64,000 bases of DNA from Burkholderiaceae bacterium (GTDB taxonomy: Bacteria; Pseudomonadota; Gammaproteobacteria; Burkholderiales; Burkholderiaceae_C), in contig JACKLJ010000002.1 of NCBI GenBank assembly GCA_024235955.1, positions 310,001-374,000 on the forward strand, given 5' to 3'. Made by a program: the position numbers and the translations under genes. Positions 10,339 through 17,611 of the stretch are shown here, piece by piece (position 1 is the stretch's first letter; each line of letters begins with the position of its first letter). The notes below the pieces were generated by a model, which ran no database searches, was not told the DNA's origin, and saw nothing but the letters and a program-made list of their open reading frames with translations.

Positions 10339-11510
10339 AGTGCTGACACCACCCCTGGCTCAGTAGCCGCATCCTGAGATATGTCACTGCCAGCCATTGC
10401 GAGAAATCTAGCCAATTTCTTGAAGTCACCAAGGAGGAATTTATTCTCTTTGTAGTACTCCGCTCTTATTTCATGCCAATTTTTTGATGGTGGCGTACCT
10501 ATCTTCCATTTCGCTTGTATGCCATTGATGATTGCACCGTCGCTACAAAACACGCTGATGCCAGGACATTTCATTGCCAGTTCTGTAACGTGCTTTTCTT
10601 GATCAAGCGTTCCAAATTGAAATGCAAAAAGAGCGGAGGAGGGATTTGCGAGCAAGCACTCCAGTATCTTTGACGATATATGCGCATCAGCAAACGAAAA
10701 TCCACTTGACATCAAAAATGAGTCCGGCTCCATTAAGAAGTCTTTGAGTCGCTCAAAGAGTGAAGAAAATGGCGCCGCCTGTGTTTGGTCATACTTAATG
10801 TGCGACGGATAAACCATATTCGCATTTTTGGAATTTGGAACCCGTACGACTTCGCCAGCCGCATTGCTTTCCCAGCCTATTGAGCCGTGGAGTTTCCATA
10901 GGCGTACCCATCTTGGAGGCAAGTCATTATTGGAAATACTGGAAGGATCGAAAAAAGCGTTCTTTGATCCGCTGAAGCCATCAAAGTACGGCGTCTTTGA
11001 TCTTTCTAAAGCTGTTTCGAAGAGTAGGTCGTAGTTAGTCGTAAAAACCTCCACGCCGTACTTACGGTTAATTCCATTTATCCAGGCAACTACTTCGGAA
11101 TAAGGATTAGGAGACATCGGCAGCTCTTGACCAACCACATCTCGGATTGCGTTGCAGATACATGTTGATAAATCTAAGAATTCCGTCTCGGTGTATCCGA
11201 AGATTTTGCTTGTTCCTACGACTTCGGCCAGCATTCGAATCCTCGAGAGAATTTTCTCCAAGTTCGAATTTGGAATGACCTCCCTTATCTGACCATAAAC
11301 TTCCCTATGCGGTGCAGTTAGCTTATCCAGCACAATTACTTCAAGGCCTGCGATGTTTGGAATAAGCGGTTTCCATTGACCATCGCTTCCAACGTCAATA
11401 CTCACCGGCGCGCCTGCACCTAACAAAAGTCCAATTCGCTTTTTCCCGTTTGTCGCGATTTGGCGCAATCCAAACATGTGCTGATCTGGGTTATGTGCGG
11501 TATGTTCCAT
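10335..11510 (-). CDS. SIR2-domain NADase of a SIR2-HerA defence system
   Basis: 391 residues. The SIR2 fold is shown by the NAD-binding LLLGAGAP (28-35), FTTNYDLLFE with Asn159, and the catalytic-His motif WKLHGSIGW with His208. It lacks a deacetylase zinc-binding cysteine tetrad, as defence SIR2 proteins usually do, so NAD+ cleavage leading to abortive infection is the likely activity (family knowledge plus inference). The GAGA position is followed by Pro rather than the common Ser. It is the first gene of the operon, 4-base overlap with herA, and AT-rich. Confidence 0.88.
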   Translation of the reverse strand: MEHTAHNPDQHMFGLRQIATNGKKRIGLLLGAGAPVSIDVGSDGQWKPLIPNIAGLEVIVLDKLTAPHREVYGQIREVIPNSNLEKILSRIRMLAEVVGTSKIFGYTETEFLDLSTCICNAIRDVVGQELPMSPNPYSEVVAWINGINRKYGVEVFTTNYDLLFETALERSKTPYFDGFSGSKNAFFDPSSISNNDLPPRWVRLWKLHGSIGWESNAAGEVVRVPNSKNANMVYPSHIKYDQTQAAPFSSLFERLKDFLMEPDSFLMSSGFSFADAHISSKILECLLANPSSALFAFQFGTLDQEKHVTELAMKCPGISVFCSDGAIINGIQAKWKIGTPPSKNWHEIRAEYYKENKFLLGDFKKLARFLAMAGSDISQDAATEPGVVSAL

Positions 11511-11631
11511 TTAATCTTTCCCTACTTTCGATTCGTCGATGATGAATTCTTACTGATAATAATTGCTTGAAACGGGTACTAACAGGAACGGCGTCAGAGC
11601 CGCAGGATCGGGGTCAAGTCTTGCCTTCAGC
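11511..11631. other. Upstream region of the SIR2-HerA-KTSC operon
   Basis: AT-rich stretch ahead of the SIR2 start that must hold the operon promoter on the minus strand. Beyond about 11570 the composition returns to high GC, marking the island edge. Confidence 0.4.
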
Positions 11632-11850
11632 CTACAGGCGCGCAGCAAACTTCCCACCCCCACTCGCCCCAATCACCAACCGCTGCATCGCCCGCGTAGC
11701 CCCCACATAGAACAGCCGCGCCTCCTTGCGCTCGTCTTCGCCCTCGGCGGGCATGCGCCCGGCGCCGACCAGCGCCACCACCGGGAACTCCAGCCCTTTG
11801 CTGACGTGCAGCGTCATCACCTTGATACTGTCGTGGAAACACAACTGCCA
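11632..11850 (-). pseudogene. UvrD/Rep-type helicase remnant
   Basis: About 70 codons encode the conserved late motifs of a superfamily I helicase: MTLHVSKGLEFPVVALVGAG (motif V region) and EARLFYVGATRAMQRLVIG (motif VI). The upstream two-thirds of any such protein is missing and the frame is interrupted just before MTLH, so this is a fragment. It abuts the AT-rich SIR2-HerA island and probably marks the gene that was broken or deleted when the island arrived. Confidence 0.75.
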
Positions 11851-12043
11851 AGAGCTGGTATCAGGGTCGCCATGCGGTATTCGTCAGCTTTTCTTGAGCC
11901 GATGATGCACGGTAATCGATGTAAATAAACGGTACTAATGCCCAAACGCACGGGATCGGCCGCCGTTGGGGGCAACAGGATTGCCGCTGCTGGCCTTGAG
12001 TGGCGGGGCTGCTGGCCCTGCGGCAGGCCGCTACACTCCGCCC
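11851..12043. other. Intergenic stretch with a weak repeat of the 11570-11610 segment
   Basis: No gene seen. The segment near 11925-11965 (ACGGTACTAATGCC...GGGATCGG) loosely resembles 11568-11612 (ACGGGTACTAACAGG...AGGATCGG), so the helicase remnant may be bracketed by diverged direct repeats. The match is imperfect and may be chance. Confidence 0.3.
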
Positions 12044-12334
12044 ATGCGCCCTTCCCAAGCCCTCGCCCAGCACCGGGACGCCGTTTGCAGCGTCGCCCGG
12101 CGCTACCGCGTGAGCAATCTGCGCGTGTTCGGCTCTGTGCTGCACGGCCGGGATACCGAGGGCAGCGATCTGGACCTGCTGGTGGACGCCCTGCCCGGCA
12201 TCACGCTGTTCGATCTGGGCGGCTTGCAGGACGAGCTGGAGCAACTCACCGGCCTGCGCGTGGATGTGCTGACGCCCAAGGATCTGCCGCAGCGCTACCG
12301 CGAGCAGGTGCTGGCCGAGGCGCGCCCGGTATGA
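12044..12334 (+). CDS. MNT-type minimal nucleotidyltransferase
   Basis: 96 residues from the ATG at 12044. It is a minimal nucleotidyltransferase with the motif GSVLHGRDTEGSDLDLLVD: GS followed by the DxD metal pair, and a later acidic residue in LRVDVLTP. MNT proteins commonly act as antitoxins that modify a HEPN toxin encoded next door. Here the neighbour is a holin-like membrane protein and no HEPN gene is adjacent, so it is either solitary or has lost its partner. A longer upstream frame exists, but homologues start with a short helix as here. Confidence 0.85.
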   Translation: MRPSQALAQHRDAVCSVARRYRVSNLRVFGSVLHGRDTEGSDLDLLVDALPGITLFDLGGLQDELEQLTGLRVDVLTPKDLPQRYREQVLAEARPV

Positions 12335-12365
12335 GCGGCCACCGGCCGCCGACTACTTTCAACCC

Positions 12366-12773
12366 ATGCTTGCCAACCTGACCCCCTTCCTCCTCCACTG
12401 GGCCATCACCGCGTTCGGGCTCTGGGTAGCCAGCCACGTGTTCAAGGGGCTGCGCTTTGGCAGCACCAGCGCGCTGGTGGTGGCGGCCTTGCTGCTGGGG
12501 TTGGCCAACGCGGTGGTGCGGCCGTTGCTGGTGGTGCTGACGCTGCCGCTCACGCTGCTGACCTTCGGGCTCTTTCTGCTGGTGATCAACGCGCTGGTGC
12601 TGATGCTGGTGGCCAAGCTGGTGCAGGGCTTTCACCTGGATGGCTTCTGGACGGCCTTCTGGGCCAGCATCTTCATGGCGCTGCTGAGCCTGGTGCTGGG
12701 CGCCTTCATCCTTGGCGGCACGCCGGATTTCACCATCCAGACCAGCCCGGGGCCGGGGCAGACCTGGCTTTGA
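12366..12773 (+). CDS. Holin superfamily IV-like four-helix membrane protein
   Basis: 135 residues with four hydrophobic helices (about 8-25, 35-52, 56-80, 95-118) and the phrase GLANAVVRPLLVVLTLPLTL, characteristic of the phage holin family IV / YvlD-like membrane proteins found as single chromosomal genes in many bacteria. There are no phage genes nearby, so a lysis role is unlikely; function is unknown. It follows the MNT gene by 31 bp. Confidence 0.85.
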   Translation: MLANLTPFLLHWAITAFGLWVASHVFKGLRFGSTSALVVAALLLGLANAVVRPLLVVLTLPLTLLTFGLFLLVINALVLMLVAKLVQGFHLDGFWTAFWASIFMALLSLVLGAFILGGTPDFTIQTSPGPGQTWL

Positions 12774-13105
12774 GCCGCCGGCGCGGCGGCGCGCCCCGGC
12801 AGGCCACGCGACGGGCGTCTGGGGGCGCTGCCGCCGCCTGCCCACACCCGCAGATCGCTACGCTTTGAATAGCTGCCTGCGCCCGCCACCATTGGTCCAG
12901 AGGCCAAAAAGTCTCTGAATCTTCAGCCGCACCCGCCAGCTGCTGCGCAACGCGCCTTTGCCCGCTGCGCCTGCATCGTGCCCCAGGGCCGTGTGCCCTG
13001 AAACGCCCCGCGTTCAGCCAAATTTACAAGCCGGCCATCAGCCGATGACATGGCGCGCCTACGCTGGCGGCGTTTCGCAACCCACAGAGAGAGGATCGGC
13101 TTTTC
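12774..13105. other. Intergenic region with one mini-repeat
   Basis: Apart from the interspersed repeat at about 12852-12924, no gene or RNA is seen. The last 80 bases should hold the promoter of the small exported protein gene. Confidence 0.4.
12852..12924 (+). repeat. Interspersed mini-repeat
   Basis: Full-length copy: a GCTA...TAGCT inverted start, the core TAGCTGCCTGCGCCCGCCAC, then CCAGAGGCCAAAAAG and a TCTGAATC end. Confidence 0.8.
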
Positions 13106-13390
13106 ATGATTGCACGCAACACGCTCCGCCACGCCGCCACGGGCCTGGCTCTATCCGTGGTGGCCGCTGGCTGCCTGGCCCAGCCGCAACCGGGCGGCAA
13201 CCAGGGCGCGCGCCCCATGGGGCCGCCGCCAGAGGCCTACACGGCCTGCCAGGGCAAGGCCGAAGGCGCCGCCGTGACCATGACCACGCCCGACGGCCGG
13301 CAGATCGCCGCCACCTGCGCCAAAGGCCCCGACGGCCGCCTGGCCGCCCGCCCCAACGACATGCCAAAAGGCCCGCCCCCGCGCAACTGA
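13106..13390 (+). CDS. Small exported protein with two conserved cysteines
   Basis: 94 residues. A Sec signal peptide (MIARNTLRHAATGLALSVVAAGCLA) precedes a Pro/Gly-rich segment and a short domain with YTACQGKAEGAAVTM and IAATCAKGPDGRL. Two cysteines about 31 residues apart could form a disulfide in the periplasm. Similar small secreted proteins are frequent in Burkholderiales and have no known role. The Cys in the signal region (AAGC) could also be read as a lipobox, so lipidation is possible. Confidence 0.75.
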   Translation: MIARNTLRHAATGLALSVVAAGCLAQPQPGGNQGARPMGPPPEAYTACQGKAEGAAVTMTTPDGRQIAATCAKGPDGRLAARPNDMPKGPPPRN

Positions 13391-13410
13391 TGCGGCGGCC
13401 TGGGCGCTGC

Positions 13411-13487
13411 GAAAGCTATGCTTTAAATAGCTGCCTGCGCCCGCCACGCAAGGGCTGGAGGCCGAAAAGGCTCTGAACTTTCAGCCG
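13411..13487 (+). repeat. Interspersed mini-repeat
   Basis: Full-length copy with AGCTATGCTTTAAATAGCT forming the terminal inverted repeat, the GCCTGCGCCCGCCACGCAAG core, and the GGCCGAAAAGGCTCTGAA end. Confidence 0.85.
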
Positions 13488-13641
13488 CTCAGGCGCCGCT
13501 GCGCGCCAGTGCTTCGGCGGGCCGCAGGCTTTCCGCGCCCCGCGTGCGCTCGGGTACGAGCGCGGGTGACACAGTCTGACTCGCCCGAGCGGGTTGATGG
13601 GGCATATGACCACCACCCTGCAGTTCCCTGGACTTGGCAAA

Positions 13642-13674
13642 CCCAATATGGGTTTTATCAACCCCAATATGGGT
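13642..13674. promoter_or_regulatory. Paired operator-like repeats ahead of the HTH-nucleotidyltransferase
   Basis: Two direct copies of CCCAATATGGGT begin at 13642 and 13663, exactly 21 bp (two helical turns) apart, each a near-palindrome. They end 14 bp before the start codon of the HTH-bearing gene, the position expected of an autoregulatory operator. They are the most AT-rich bases of the gap. Confidence 0.65.
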
Positions 13675-13688
13675 ATAAACTGGGCGCC

Positions 13689-14282
13689 ATGTCCAGCATG
13701 GCCGATGCCCTCTTCCCCGCCGTGCGCCAGCGCGTGCTGGCGGTGCTGTTCGGGGCGCCGGCCCGGAGCTTCTATGCCAACGAGGTGATTGCGCGGGCGC
13801 GCTCGGGCACGGGTGCGGTGCAGCGCGAGCTGGCCAGCCTGCTGGCCGCGGGCCTGATCACGGTGCGCGAGCAGGGCAACCAGAAGCACTACCAGGCCAA
13901 CGCCGCCTCCCCCATCTTCAGCGAACTGCGCGGACTGGTGCTCAAGACGGTGGGGCTGGCCGATGTGCTGCGCGCCGCGCTGGAGCCGCTGGCCGGGCAG
14001 CTGGCGGCGGCTTTTGTCTATGGCTCGGTGGCGCGGAAGGAAGACACGGCGCAGAGCGACGTGGACGTGCTGATCGTCAGCGACTCGGCCAGCTACGCCG
14101 AGGTGTTCAATGCGCTGGAAGGCGCGGCGCAAACGCTGGGCCGCAGGATCAACCCCACGCTGTACACCCGGGCCGAGCTGACACGCCGGCTGGCGCAGGA
14201 CCAGGCCTTCATCACCCGCGTGCTGCAGCAGCCACGCATCTGGCTGCTGGGCGACGAGGCCCTGCTTGCGCATGGCAGCTGA
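13689..14282 (+). CDS. HTH-nucleotidyltransferase fusion (antitoxin-like)
   Basis: 197 residues from the ATG at 13689. Residues about 8-72 form a winged-helix ArsR/MarR-like DNA-binding domain (NEVIARARSGTGAVQRELAS recognition region). Residues about 95-197 are a nucleotidyltransferase domain with YGSVARKEDTAQSDVDVLIV (GS 112-113, Asp124 and Asp126). The gene overlaps the following HEPN-like gene by 11 bases. The arrangement suggests an antitoxin that both represses the operon and modifies or neutralises the HEPN partner (inference from MNT/HEPN systems). The paired repeats just upstream are the likely binding site. Confidence 0.85.
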   Translation: MSSMADALFPAVRQRVLAVLFGAPARSFYANEVIARARSGTGAVQRELASLLAAGLITVREQGNQKHYQANAASPIFSELRGLVLKTVGLADVLRAALEPLAGQLAAAFVYGSVARKEDTAQSDVDVLIVSDSASYAEVFNALEGAAQTLGRRINPTLYTRAELTRRLAQDQAFITRVLQQPRIWLLGDEALLAHGS

Positions 14283-14697
14283 CCCGCTTCAAAACCTGAG
14301 CGGCCCCGGCAAGCCGCTCAAGGCAGAGCCGCCCGACGCGGCCGAGACCGCCGGCCTTCTGCGCACCGGCCGCGCCCGCCTGCAGGACGCGGCCAACCCC
14401 GCGCTGTCGCTCGAAAGCCGGTTCGACCTGGCCTACAACGCGGCCCACGCGCTGTGCCTGGCGGCCCTGCGGCGCAAGGGCTGGCGGCCCGGACAGCGCT
14501 ACATCGTCTTCCAGGTGCTGCCCCACACGCTGGGCCTGGGCCCCGAGGTGTGGCGCGTGCTGGACAAGTGCCACAACACACGCAACCTGGGCGAGTACGA
14601 AGGGCTGCTCGACATCGACGAGCGCCTGGTGGCCGGCCTGGTCGAAGCGGCGCGGCAGGTGGATGCAGCCTTGCGGCGGGCGGCCGAGGCCGGATGA
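14272..14697 (+). CDS. HEPN-like partner protein (toxin-like)
   Basis: 141 residues from the ATG at 14272, inside the end of the nucleotidyltransferase gene. The all-helical pattern DLAYNAAHALCLAALRRKGWRP and DKCHNTRNLGEYEG resembles HEPN proteins, where an Arg followed by a polar residue and His/Tyr forms the RNase site; here RNLGEYE would be a variant. Pairing with a nucleotidyltransferase is the standard HEPN/MNT layout. Whether it is an active RNase or a structural partner cannot be judged. Confidence 0.75.
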   Translation: MAADPLQNLSGPGKPLKAEPPDAAETAGLLRTGRARLQDAANPALSLESRFDLAYNAAHALCLAALRRKGWRPGQRYIVFQVLPHTLGLGPEVWRVLDKCHNTRNLGEYEGLLDIDERLVAGLVEAARQVDAALRRAAEAG

Positions 14698-14718
14698 AAC
14701 CGCCTGGGGCGGCCTGCG

Positions 14719-14791
14719 GATAGCTATGCTTTGAATAGCTGCCTGCGGTTGCTGAGCAAGGCCTTAGGGCCGAAAAGGCTCAAAATCCTCT
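14719..14791 (+). repeat. Interspersed mini-repeat
   Basis: Copy with TAGCTATGCTTTGAATAGCT, then GCCTGCG, a diverged middle, and GGCCGAAAAGGCTCAAAA at the end. It follows the HEPN gene stop by about 20 bp. Confidence 0.8.
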
Positions 14792-14828
14792 GCCCTGCCT
14801 GACCAGAGAGAGCCCCTCGCCCACCGCG

Positions 14829-15046
14829 ATCCGCTTCAACGTGTCCGGCAGAAAGCGCATCGGCGTCGAGCGGCTGGGCGCGCGGTGGCGGATGCACGAG
14901 CTGGGCGACGAGGGCCAGCGGCGCGACGCAGGCTTCATCATCCCGGAGACGCAACAGAAGAAGACGGCCTGGCCGACTGCCTGGCCGTGCTGTTGCATGA
15001 ACTGGCCACGCCCGACCACAACCAGGTACGCCGGCTGACCGATTGA
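14829..15046 (+). pseudogene. Frameshifted DUF7661-like small protein gene
   Basis: One frame encodes IRFNVSGRKRIGVERLGARW and GDEGQRRDAGFIIP; after 14950 the continuation EDGLADCLAVLLHELATPDH to VRRLTD is in another frame. Together they read like the roughly 70-residue DUF7661 family. No ATG opens the first part and a one-base shift separates the halves, so this is a decayed gene. Confidence 0.55.
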
Positions 15047-15089
15047 ACCGGCGGGCTATCGGGAGGCTGACGGGCTATCGGGCGACGGA

Positions 15090-15887
15090 TCAGCCGCGGG
15101 CGCCGGGCCGCCGGCGCCAGATGCCCAACCCACCCAGCAGCATCGCCGTGAGCGCCAGCCCCCATTCACCCAGGGTGGGCACGGCCACAGTGCCGGCATC
15201 GGCGGGTGCCGCGGTCTCGAAATTGGCGTTGACCAGCTCGGTGCCACCGGCCGACAGGGTCACGTTGTCCACGGCGCCATGGAACATGCCTATCCAGCCG
15301 GAGCCTGCAAAGGCGAGCACGCCGATGATGCAGCTGCTGCCGTTGATGGCCGTGCCACCCGTGGCCGTGCCGGCCATGTACGCGGAAATGGGCTGGGTAC
15401 TCCACGGCACACCGCCACCGGCCTGCCAGACCACGCTGGCCGGCGCGACGGTTTCGGTCACCCACTGGTTGGTGGGTGCGTTGGCGGTGGTCTGGTAATA
15501 GGGCTCGTACACCAGGTAGGCCTGATCCCCCGTGGTGGCCGCGTTGCAGTCGTTGTCGATCCACAGCGCGTAAGCGGGTGCCTGGATGGCGGGGTTGGTG
15601 CTGGCGCTGTCACGCCACCAGTCGTAGCTGCCGCTGGTAAAGGTCGACAGCGCCACGGGCGTAGGAAGCGTGTAGGACCAGTCCACCTCGCCCGTGCCGT
15701 CGTTCAGCGTGATCTCAGCCGAGCCGTCGCCAGCGTTGGGAAAGGTGGTGGTAATGGCCGTGGTGCTCGCACCGGAGGCAGTGCCAGACCAGCCGTTCAG
15801 GGCCGCCGGCGTGACGATGGCCGCCGCCGCTGCGTGCGACAAGGCCGCCGTTGCCGCGAGAAATACGAACCTGAAACCTGAACGCAT
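15090..15887 (-). CDS. IPTL-CTERM exported protein
   Basis: 265 residues from the ATG at 15887. A Sec signal peptide (about 1-23, ending AAAAA) starts it, and the C-terminus has the IPTL-CTERM sorting signal: VPTLGEWGLALTAML, a hydrophobic helix, then RRR. Proteins with this tail are surface-sorted in Comamonadaceae and relatives by a dedicated protease. The middle is Thr/Ala/Gly-rich and beta-like with WIDNDCNAATTGDQAYLVYE; no enzyme motif is visible. It is probably a surface or secreted adhesin-like protein of unknown function. Confidence 0.85.
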   Translation of the reverse strand: MRSGFRFVFLAATAALSHAAAAAIVTPAALNGWSGTASGASTTAITTTFPNAGDGSAEITLNDGTGEVDWSYTLPTPVALSTFTSGSYDWWRDSASTNPAIQAPAYALWIDNDCNAATTGDQAYLVYEPYYQTTANAPTNQWVTETVAPASVVWQAGGGVPWSTQPISAYMAGTATGGTAINGSSCIIGVLAFAGSGWIGMFHGAVDNVTLSAGGTELVNANFETAAPADAGTVAVPTLGEWGLALTAMLLGGLGIWRRRPGARG

Positions 15888-16160
15888 GCTTGGAACTCCA
15901 GAACGCCTGAAGGCATTGGTCACGGTTTGTTTTACACGAAATCAGTGCCGTCAGCCAAGGCGAAAAGTTGCGGGTAAAGGGTTTTGTGGTTCGCCTTTGC
16001 TGTTCCAACCCGTACATGACCGGGCCAGGTACCCAGGCGCCCACACGCATCCCCCGAGGCGCAGGCAGATGCTACTGGAAAAATAGCTGCCCGCGCTTGC
16101 CACACGAGGGGCGGAGGCTGAAAATCCGTTGAACTCCCAGGCATTGTGCACCCGTCCTCC
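15888..16160. other. Divergent intergenic region
   Basis: Holds the promoters of the IPTL-CTERM gene (left) and the alcohol dehydrogenase gene (right). No gene or RNA is seen; a diverged interspersed repeat occupies about 16074-16135. Confidence 0.4.
16074..16135 (+). repeat. Interspersed mini-repeat, diverged
   Basis: Reads AATAGCTGCCCGCGCTTGCC, then GGGGCGGAGGCTGAAAATC, keeping the order of the consensus but with several substitutions. Confidence 0.65.
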
Positions 16161-17186
16161 ATGACCGACCACCCCGAAAAATCCCTCGCCATGGTGTTGC
16201 GCGGCGCGCGGCAGGCGCTGCAGGCCGAGCAGCGCCCGCTGCCGGAGCCGGGCGCTGGCCAGGTGCGGTTGCGGGTGCGCGCCTGCGCCGTGTGCCGCAC
16301 CGATCTGCACCTGCAGGATGGCGATTTGCCCATGGCCCGCTGGCCGGTGGTGCCGGGGCACGAGATCGTGGGCACGGTGGAGGCGCTGGGCGCCGGCGTG
16401 CAGGCGCTGCGCCTGGGCCAGCGCGTGGGCGTGCCCTGGCTGGGCGGCTGCTGCGGCCGCTGCCGCTACTGCCTGGCCGGGCAAGAGAATTTGTGCGACG
16501 CGCCCGAATTCACCGGCTGCACGCGCGACGGCGGCTTTGCCACCCACGTGGTGGCCAACGCCAGCTTCTGCGTGCCGCTCGACCACCTGGCGCTGGACGA
16601 TGCCACCGCCGCCCCGCTGCTGTGCGCAGGGCTGATCGGCTGGCGATCCCTGCGCATGGCGGGCGACGACGCGCGGGTGCTCGGCCTGTACGGCTTTGGC
16701 GCCGCCGCGCACCTGATCGCGCAGGTGGCCATCGCCCAGGGCCGGCGCGTCTACGCCTTCACCCGCGCGGGCGACACGGCCGCCCAGCAGCACGCGCTGG
16801 CGCTGGGCTGCGCATGGGCGGGCGATTCCGGGCAAACCCCGCCCGAGCCGCTGGACGCCGCCATCCTCTTCGCCCCGGTGGGCGCGCTGGTGCCGCTGGC
16901 GCTGAAGGCCGTGCGCAAGGGCGGCCGCGTGGTGTGCGGCGGCATCCACATGAGCGACATCCCCGCCTTCCCCTATGCGCTGCTGTGGGAAGAGCGGCAG
17001 ATCCTGTCGGTGGCCAACCTCACCCGCGCCGACGCGCGCGAGTTCTTCGCCGCCCTGCAGACCCTGCCCCCGCTGCAGGTCCACACCCGCACCTACCCCC
17101 TGCAGGCCGCCGACCAGGCCATGGACGATTTGCGCCACGGCCGCTTCCAGGGCGCGGCGGTGCTGGTGCCGGGGCAGCCGGGCTGA
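16161..17186 (+). CDS. Zinc-dependent alcohol dehydrogenase family protein
   Basis: 341 residues from the ATG at 16161 (GTG at 16146 also in frame). Medium-chain dehydrogenase: catalytic-zinc Cys in CRTDLHLQDG, His-Glu in PGHEIVG, structural-zinc cysteines in GGCCGRCRYCLAGQENLC, and a nucleotide-binding GLYGFGAAAHL near residue 178. It should oxidise an alcohol or reduce an aldehyde with NAD(P)H; the substrate is not evident. The Rossmann motif GFGAAA is slightly unusual against GxGxxG. It stands alone. Confidence 0.88.
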   Translation: MTDHPEKSLAMVLRGARQALQAEQRPLPEPGAGQVRLRVRACAVCRTDLHLQDGDLPMARWPVVPGHEIVGTVEALGAGVQALRLGQRVGVPWLGGCCGRCRYCLAGQENLCDAPEFTGCTRDGGFATHVVANASFCVPLDHLALDDATAAPLLCAGLIGWRSLRMAGDDARVLGLYGFGAAAHLIAQVAIAQGRRVYAFTRAGDTAAQQHALALGCAWAGDSGQTPPEPLDAAILFAPVGALVPLALKAVRKGGRVVCGGIHMSDIPAFPYALLWEERQILSVANLTRADAREFFAALQTLPPLQVHTRTYPLQAADQAMDDLRHGRFQGAAVLVPGQPG

Positions 17187-17261
17187 CCCGGCGCAGGCCA
17201 CCGGGCGCGGGCGGTAGCATCGGGGCTTGACCACCCCACTGCCACTGCCCACGAGTCCCCC

Positions 17262-17540
17262 ATGAAAGCCACCTGGAAAAACACCGTGATCGCCGAAAGC
17301 GACGACATCGTCCTGGTCGAAGGCAACGCCTACTTCCCGGAAAGCTCGCTGCGCCGCGAGTACGTCACCTTCAGCAACCACAAGACCACCTGCGCCTGGA
17401 AAGGCCAGGCCAGCTACTACTCGCTGCTGGTGGACGGGGAGATGAACCCCGACGCCGTCTGGTACTACCCCGACCCGAAACCCGAAGCCGAACAGGTGCG
17501 CGGCCGCGTGGCGTTCTGGAAGGGTGTGACGGTGGCTTGA
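17262..17540 (+). CDS. DUF427 family protein
   Basis: 92 residues and essentially a single DUF427 domain, recognisable from MKATWKNTVIAESDD, VEGNAYFPESSL and the CAWKGQASYYSLLVDG block. These small beta-proteins are widespread and of unknown function. It follows the dehydrogenase by 75 bp in the same direction and precedes the Mrr-like gene by 71 bp. Confidence 0.9.
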   Translation: MKATWKNTVIAESDDIVLVEGNAYFPESSLRREYVTFSNHKTTCAWKGQASYYSLLVDGEMNPDAVWYYPDPKPEAEQVRGRVAFWKGVTVA

Positions 17541-17611
17541 GGCGCGATGCCCTGCCCACCGTCTTCCGTGCCCCGCCCCCTGACTTGAGCTGAACCTTCC
17601 GACACTCGCTC

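Noticed and set aside
11861..12244. Minus-strand frame opposite the MNT gene
   Set aside because: Low-complexity shadow of the nucleotidyltransferase gene without any recognised domain.
12366..12773. Prophage remnant because of the holin-like protein
   Set aside because: This four-helix family is widespread as a lone chromosomal gene and no other phage gene lies nearby.
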